DNA from: Haliotis asinina
Lineage: Eukaryota; Mollusca; Gastropoda; Lepetellida; Haliotidae
Assembly: GCF_037392515.1 (NCBI RefSeq)
Contig: NC_090283.1
Location: 39,882,249-39,946,248, forward strand
DNA: 64,000 nt
Reading direction: 5' to 3'
Below the pieces are notes generated by a model. The model saw nothing but the letters and a program-made list of their open reading frames with translations. It had not been told where the DNA came from and did no database searches. Below, piece after piece: positions 59,501 to 64,000 of this stretch. Numbering within the stretch: position 1 is the stretch's first letter; every line of letters begins with the position of its first letter. Made by a program: the position numbers and the translations under genes.

Positions 59501-59946
59501 ATGGCAAAGACTATTGGATTTACAGCTTTGTTCCAGGGATTCGCTATTTCACTAACACATCCCATTATAGGTATATGAGTCGACATTCATTAAAACGTCT
59601 GATAATTTTTCCAGTTTTAGTAAAGAAATTAGTCGATAACAAAATGACAAAATTCAACGAAAAATGAAATCAAAACCCGAAATGTTGTGTCCAAAAATGA
59701 AACCTACATTAAATATTTGTCACTTTGTATGTCATTTATGAAAATAATTGCGTTGACTCGTTGTATATTTCAGGAAGTATACGTGACTTGAGCGGATCAT
59801 ACGTAGCTTGTTTTCACTATCTGGGATCAACTGCTTTCTTTGCTGCGGGACTGTTGCTGTGTGAACCCATAGTGAGAAGATATGACTCCAGAAGAAAGCG
59901 TCACCCACGAACAGAAAACGATGAGTCTACAATACCATTGAAATGA
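56342..59946 (+). CDS. Gene B: SLC16/MCT-like monocarboxylate transporter, five coding exons
   Basis: Joining exons 56342-56588, 57218-57361, 58231-58377, 58668-59570 and 59774-59946 gives 1614 nt and 537 aa. All introns are GT-AG and phase 1, at the same protein positions as in gene A. The product has a long acidic N-terminus (1-68), DRGWAW (73-78), six membrane segments, a loop of about 80 residues (258-335), six more segments and a basic tail (YDSRRKRHPR). YFKKRR is at 197-202. The TM8 pair is Asp382/Arg386, as in gene A and MCT1. The TM1 lysine of gene A and MCT1 is Arg96 here. Inferred role: plasma-membrane transport of monocarboxylates or similar anions; substrate unknown. Introns are compact (203-869 nt) compared with gene A. 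Confidence 0.9.
56781..56965. mobile_element. Near-perfect hairpin MITE in intron 1 of gene B
   Basis: The 185-bp element has arms of about 70 bp: GAAGGTGACGGAACAAATTT, CATGGATGATCAACTTCTTT, ATTTTCACAATAGC and GTTTCGGTATGGATTC; the other arm is their complement with few mismatches. The short centre is ATACCCTTTTCATGCTTG. In RNA it would form a long stem in the gene B pre-mRNA. Confidence 0.85.
57218..57361 (+). CDS. Gene B coding exon 2: TM1 and start of TM2
   Basis: 144 nt. Encodes GCFLNAMLMAGYNRSMALFF and ends in TTTTLIMGVKAMTKSMM. The TM1 basic residue is Arg96, not Lys. The end of the exon has two lysines where gene A has SSGVFSLS. Confidence 0.9.
57362..58230. other. Gene B intron 2
   Basis: 869 nt of non-coding DNA, ending with a decayed SINE (listed) just upstream of exon 3. 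Open frames at 57549 and 57934 have no family resemblance. Confidence 0.6.
58110..58190 (+). mobile_element. SINE family A 3-prime fragment
   Basis: TTGATCTCTGGATTGTCTGG, CCCAAACTCGAAAATTTACA, GAACATTGTTGAGTCCGG and TGTTAAACAAG follow the order of family A. It ends 40 bp before the exon 3 acceptor, so part of the branch-point region may be SINE-derived. Confidence 0.65.
58231..58377 (+). CDS. Gene B coding exon 3: TM2-TM4
   Basis: 147 nt. Encodes LVTMHVLLEFLGTRKTVMLG, then TM3-TM4 (ATFAPNIEVIICVHSVLA), closely matching gene A exon 3. Acceptor ACTTCTAG, donor G|GTATAT. Confidence 0.9.
58668..59570 (+). CDS. Gene B coding exon 4: TM4 end to TM11
   Basis: Encodes residues 180-481: GIGHSMIHAPAIVLVGKYF, KKRRGLATTTAS, RGTLLIFAGLTMNMWVGASL, a shorter loop than gene A, AGILDFISRILYGFLADL (TM8, Asp382/Arg386), YPLILTYCVAIGIFGSAYQ and LTHPIIG. 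It is 198 nt shorter than exon 4 of gene A, and the difference falls almost wholly in the TM6-TM7 loop. Acceptor CTTGCAG, donor G|GTATAT. Confidence 0.92.
59774..59946 (+). CDS. Gene B coding exon 5: TM12 and C-terminal tail
   Basis: Encodes GSIRDLSGSYVACFHYLGST, TM12 (AFFAAGLLLCEPIV) and the basic tail ending ESTIPLK, then TGA. The I-P-L-K end mirrors the A-P-L-K of gene A's tail. Confidence 0.88.
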
Positions 59947-60318
59947 ACCAAATACTATAATTAATGTCCATTTAGATGGTATTTATTGCGTATATATCAA
60001 TGCTTCAAGGCATAAACGGATGGATAAATCATTTTGCTAGAAGTGTTAACACAAAATCGCAATCAGTATTGCCGTTATGGGAATATTGTTGAAAGAAAGG
60101 GTCAGCTAGAGATTGCATGGGTCCATACCACAGCAAGATATACATGAGTTCGTCAAGACGGTCTGTCTGAGTATATCGGTAAAGCAAGATTCCATAGTCT
60201 TTATAGCCTGTATTTGGATTGTTAGAGAATTTGGTGTAAAAAGACGCCGCTGACATTGATGCAGGCTAACCTAACATATCATACATGTTGTCTGTCTCTC
60301 AGCCTCTGAATACATATG
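59947..60318. other. Gene B 3-prime flank
   Basis: Presumed 3-prime UTR. No canonical AATAAA was seen in this stretch; one occurs at about 61466. Confidence 0.4.
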
Positions 60319-60324
60319 TATGTA

Positions 60325-60380
<56 letters not shown>

Positions 60381-60410
60381 CATGCATGTATGTATGTATG
60401 TATGTTTCAT
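60319..60410. repeat. GT and ATGT compound microsatellite
   Basis: ATGT units flank about 19 GT units. Confidence 0.92.
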
Positions 60411-60440
60411 AGTAACAAGCAAACCCAACCCATTTCAATT

Positions 60441-60606
60441 GGAGTGAGCGAGTTAAGTTTTACGCCACTTTTAGCAATATTCCAGCAATACCACGGCGGG
60501 GGACACCAGAAAATGGGCTTCACACATTGTACCCTTGTGGGGAATCGAACCCGGGTCTTCGGCGTGACGAGCGAACGCTTTAACCACTAGGCTACCCCAC
60601 CGCCCC
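60441..60606 (-). mobile_element. tRNA-derived SINE family B, best-preserved copy
   Basis: Read on the minus strand: head GGGGCGGTGGGGTAGCCTAG, TGGTTAAAGCGTTCGCTCG, TCACGCCGAAGACCC, B-box GGGTTCGATTCCCC, body AATGTGTGAAGCCCATTTTC and tail TTGCTAAAAGTGGCGTAAAAC. Useful as the reference copy for the family in this window. Confidence 0.92.
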
Positions 60607-61475
60607 TTCAACTGGAAAGGAGCCACAGAGAGAGCAGAGAGCTGAACTTGAGGAAATCTAGACTTTCTTCATTATGGGCTTTAGCACTGCAAAGATAGCT
60701 TGGCAGAAGAGGAAAATGTGGTCTAATGTTAGTAAGTGTGCTCAATCATTCAACCGGGCGAACAATGTCTACATGTCTACACGAATGTGGGGCTGTTATT
60801 TTGCTAACATCAAAATGAAGATTTCCAACAGACAGAAAACTGATTCGCCGACCTGAATGACGTAATATTATCCCAGATGAACACATCGATGTGGTTGACG
60901 TCAATCACTGGAGTGTTTGGTCTGACCAGTTCTAGACAGTTTACCGGTTTTCACTTGAGCCCTTTATAGAGAACCATACATGTAATAATGGGTATTCAAA
61001 TGGCTATTCTGATTGTTAAGCGATGGTATGGTGGATGTGGTGGCAGCGGATGCCCCTGTACAACAGTATGTTATGAGGAGTTGGCTCTAATACCCGCGAG
61101 CTGTATTTATCAGTTTCCTTGGACAAATTGCTTAACTATCACTACTTGTTGAAATGTCCACCTTGTGAAGATCCTCGGGAACTTACAAGTAAATACGATA
61201 TCTTTAAAAAATATTCTTAGCAAAACAAAACTGAAGGCATGATCAATCTAGCTTGTTTTATCTATTATGCTTACAAAATAGGAGAAAGGTTAGAATAATA
61301 GAAAATGATATCATAAATTAGAGTACATATATGTGCTCTGATATTTCACGTTGGGGATGTAACTAAAGGAAAGATTAACTCAGGCAGACAAGTAAATGCA
61401 TAATCCTTTAGGAACTGTTTCGAAGATGTATATTACTATGTTTATGGGGATGCGGCCTTCATACGTAATAAAGAC

Positions 61476-61522
<47 letters not shown>

Positions 61523-61974
61523 CCATGATCTGGCGTAAAATGCAAGAGATACTGTGTCATGATTATGTCTGTATGGAGGTTAAGACCTCCACAAACATAT
61601 TCGTCATTTTTTGCTTCAAAATGAAGCATTTCGCAATTAACCTGTACGTTATCACGGATGGCAGATTGCTGTTTCGGGGATATTTCTCGGATATATGTCT
61701 AAAACCTATGAACAAAGGTAACACCTGGGATAAGAAAACATTACGTGCAGTCTCATATTGTGAATCCGAGAACTCAAGTGTATTGAAATAACCTTACACA
61801 TGGACTGAACTTTTGTGTTTTGGAGTTTGAATCCAACATGCTGCTGGTGTGTTTCAATACCCTTGTTTGCTGTTTTCACAATGTTTCCTTTCACTCAGAC
61901 TCAACTTATACTGAATCGATAACATTAGTTGGCAGTGCTAGTTCCAATATTCTATCGTCATCCGACCAATGGCA
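60607..61974. other. Spacer between gene B and the LINE-like fragment
   Basis: Apart from the GAT microsatellite no feature is supported. I looked for exons 1-3 of the third MCT copy here (DRGWAW, TTTTLIMG, RKTVMLGG) and found none. Confidence 0.45.
61478..61522. repeat. GAT trinucleotide microsatellite
   Basis: About 14 GAT units. Confidence 0.92.
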
Positions 61975-62272
61975 ACAATTTTTTTTCATCGTCACCAAGA
62001 GAGTGACAGCAATATCATCCATACTACATTCATCTGTTGTCATCTGTTGTTGCCATCTATAGCCTGTTTTTATTTTGTATTGTCCATATAGTGATATCAG
62101 TTTTAACTTTCCATGCTAGTTTTAATGCTATTTGTGATATTCTGGTTGTTTTACTGTCCTTCGTTGACAGGTTCTATAATATAGATATAGTTCGTTTCAT
62201 TGTTAAATGTTCTCGTCACTATATAGCTGAAATATTGCCGATGTGACGTTAAATATTAACTCACTCACTCAA
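61975..62272 (+). mobile_element. LINE-like 3-prime end sharing the SINE tail
   Basis: A T-rich body unlike either SINE (CTATAGCCTGTTTTTATTTT, GGTTGTTTTACTGTCCTTCG) runs into TATAGCTGAAATATTGCCGA, TGTGACGTTAAATATT and an AACTCACTCACTC tail. The tail is the same as in SINE families A and B. A shared 3-prime tail is the usual sign of a SINE and its LINE partner. No reverse-transcriptase frame is left here. Confidence 0.5.
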
Positions 62273-62326
62273 TACATTCATCTGTACACGAAAACAACCA
62301 CAGCTTCTATTTTTCTATTTCGGCTT

Positions 62327-63190
62327 TAGCGCAGATTGGAAAATACTTCAAGAAACGTCGAGGTCTTGCTACGTACATTAGAAAAGACGTATCCGAGGTT
62401 TCGGTCGACCACGAAGCCCCGATGGATTTCCCGAGCCCGATGGTTTTAGATTGTCCACCAAAACCGAGGAGCAATGTTTTCTCTAGCATATATACCATCA
62501 ATGATGGATAATTACAAGTTAGATGATCAGTTATTGAAGCTATACAACAATATTAGAATCGCACGTAAAATCAATTTAATGACAGTAACTATAATTAGAT
62601 AATTCAACCCCACTTCCTTCGCCAGCCCAGTGGCCATGTGGCAGAGTTTCTGCTTACAAATTTGTAAGTTGCAGGTATAGTCTTGCTAAGGAAAATATTA
62701 GCACCTTGAGCTTAATCTTGAACGGTATTTATCAATTGACTTCAAACGTTCATGTGTCATTTGAATGTTGAAGATCATATAGAATTGAGAAAGTAAGACC
62801 TGGGAAGGAGGATTAATAACGAAAAGTAAAACCTATCTCAACAAAACAAAAAGAAACAAAACCTCAAATGCGTTTATTTGGGGAAACACGAGGTGACCTA
62901 ACATGGCCATCATGTGTAAGAAGCACACTTTTGTAGAACAGCTGCAATATCAGCAGTTTAGAACCTGTATTCCCGACATTGTCTCAATATTTGCTTGGGG
63001 AATATGACATTCGGGGAACGAAACTCATCTACACTGATCTGACTATGAATATATGGTTAGGGGAATCCTTATTTCAACCTCGTCACTTCTATAAAAGAAA
63101 AGTGAAACCCGATGGAAAGATACAGGTGAGTGTGTTGATGTTGAAGTGAAAGACGTCGTCAGGGATGACGATGCTGCTGGGCCACACCAC
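62327..63190 (+). pseudogene. Pseudogene C: broken third MCT-like copy (exon 4 fragment)
   Basis: AQIGKYFKKRRGLA at 62330-62371 matches the TM4-TM5 junction of gene B (VLVGKYFKKRRGLA). The homology stops, then resumes at about 62943: AISAV with an in-frame TAG, and after a frame change VFPTLSQYLLGEYDIRGTKL, IYTDLTMNIWLGESLFQPRH and FYKRKVKPDGKIQ (TM5-TM6). A further frameshift gives an acidic loop-like ECVDVEVKDVVRDDD up to about 63190. The part before KYFKKRR and everything after the loop are missing, and about 0.55 kb of unrelated DNA splits it. Exons 1-3 and 5 were not found. It is dead and is tandem with gene B. Confidence 0.85.
62390..62940. mobile_element. Insertion splitting pseudogene C, nature unclear
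   Basis: About 0.55 kb with no similarity to genes A or B interrupts the TM5 coding region. A short inverted pair (CCGAGGTTTCGGT with ACCAAAACCGAGG) lies in its first 90 bp. No clear terminal repeats or target duplication could be placed. Confidence 0.4.
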
Positions 63191-63345
63191 ATTTTAATAT
63201 CCACGACCTGCATCAGATTGAAATGACAATAATCAAAGATTTACTCTTAAGAATTCCGGGAAAAGATATTATGTGTCATTCACGTGCAATGCCTTTTTAC
63301 CCAGGGTGTTTGGACAGATAACATGATTCAAATGGTTATCCGTTT
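63191..63345. other. Spacer after pseudogene C
   Basis: No remaining MCT homology recognised. Confidence 0.4.
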
Positions 63346-63500
<155 letters not shown>

Positions 63501-64000
63501 ATTACTGCCCGAGTCACGTTTCATATCAAAAGACGTTAACTGATCACACCTGTTCACCTAAGCAGGGAGGTCGTTATTTACACACTGCACCCTGTGGAAG
63601 ACGACAAAACATATATGACGGGGGTATCAATGTCAAAGCTGAACTGCGGCCAGAAATATCAATGAGCTGGCCCTGGAGACTCAGGTATGTACTTGCCCAT
63701 TGTTTGATGTATATACTCCAGCACACGGCATGTCGATATATATTTCAAATAATCTAGAACGCGACGCTCGACCCAATTTTAACTTATCGCACTGGTCCAC
63801 AATTTCATAATAACTGAGATATTGCGATACAAACGTCAATTCACATAACTGAAAAGGACATTCTATAACAGGAAGACCTGGCTCCATTCTCCTAGTTAGG
63901 CGACGACTGTAACTGCTTACAGCACGAGAGGTAACGATGAGGCACCTCACACCTGTTTACTCACTGCTTTCGCGATATGTATTTAAAAAACATTCCTTAT
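63501..64000. other. Right edge of window, nothing recognised
   Basis: Unique sequence. A minus-strand open frame at 63681-63950 has no known motif. Confidence 0.35.

Noticed and set aside
60441..60606. A functional tRNA gene
   Set aside because: A- and B-box-like words are present, but the SINE body and tail follow directly and the same sequence is dispersed many times. It is a SINE head.

Overview
The window is nuclear DNA of a mollusc, almost certainly a gastropod and most likely an abalone (Haliotis-like). It is AT-rich and intron-bearing, and is crowded with simple repeats, minisatellites, foldback elements and about two dozen copies of tRNA-derived SINEs ending in a shared GCGGCGTAAAAC(T)..CTCACTCACTC tail. 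I recognise that tail as typical of abalone genomes; no database search was possible. There is no sign of bacterial gene organisation.

The only convincing protein-coding content is a cluster of SLC16-type monocarboxylate transporter (MCT-like) genes of the major facilitator superfamily. From left to right: (i) a first coding exon on the minus strand at about 2.0-2.2 kb, whose remaining exons would lie off the left edge; (ii) gene A, plus strand, five coding exons from 22947 to 32711, predicted 558 aa; (iii) gene B, plus strand, five coding exons from 56342 to 59946, predicted 537 aa; (iv) a broken third plus-strand copy (pseudogene C) at 62.33-63.19 kb, where part of the fourth exon is split by about 0.55 kb of unrelated DNA. 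Genes A and B have matching intron positions, all introns in phase 1, and second and third coding exons of identical length (144 and 147 nt). They are therefore tandem duplicates.

Region by region: 0-4 kb has the minus-strand MCT exon, a decayed Tc1/mariner transposase fragment and two SINEs. 4-22.7 kb is non-coding, with SINEs, an 802-bp palindromic foldback element, a THAP zinc-finger fragment and microsatellites. 22.7-32.7 kb is gene A; its 4.2-kb first intron holds two minisatellites (67 bp x 13 exactly, and 60 bp x about 6) and its third intron holds a MITE beside SINE remnants. 32.7-56 kb is a repeat-rich spacer with 20-, 33- and about 54-bp minisatellites. It also holds a 2.4-kb long-inverted-repeat element flanked by 9-bp direct repeats, and a pair of duplicated segments that both end in a GAG|GTAAGAT donor-like sequence. 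56-60 kb is gene B. 60-64 kb has SINEs, a LINE-like 3-prime end and pseudogene C.

Functionally, A and B would be 12-TM plasma-membrane carriers for small monocarboxylates or similar organic anions. Both keep the TM8 Asp/Arg pair known to matter for proton-coupled transport in MCT1. All three intact first exons carry DRGWAW in place of the usual DGGWGW-like MCT signature. I found no convincing novel defence, mobile or biosynthetic system. The most interesting items are the diverging MCT paralogs and the transposon and minisatellite structures around them.
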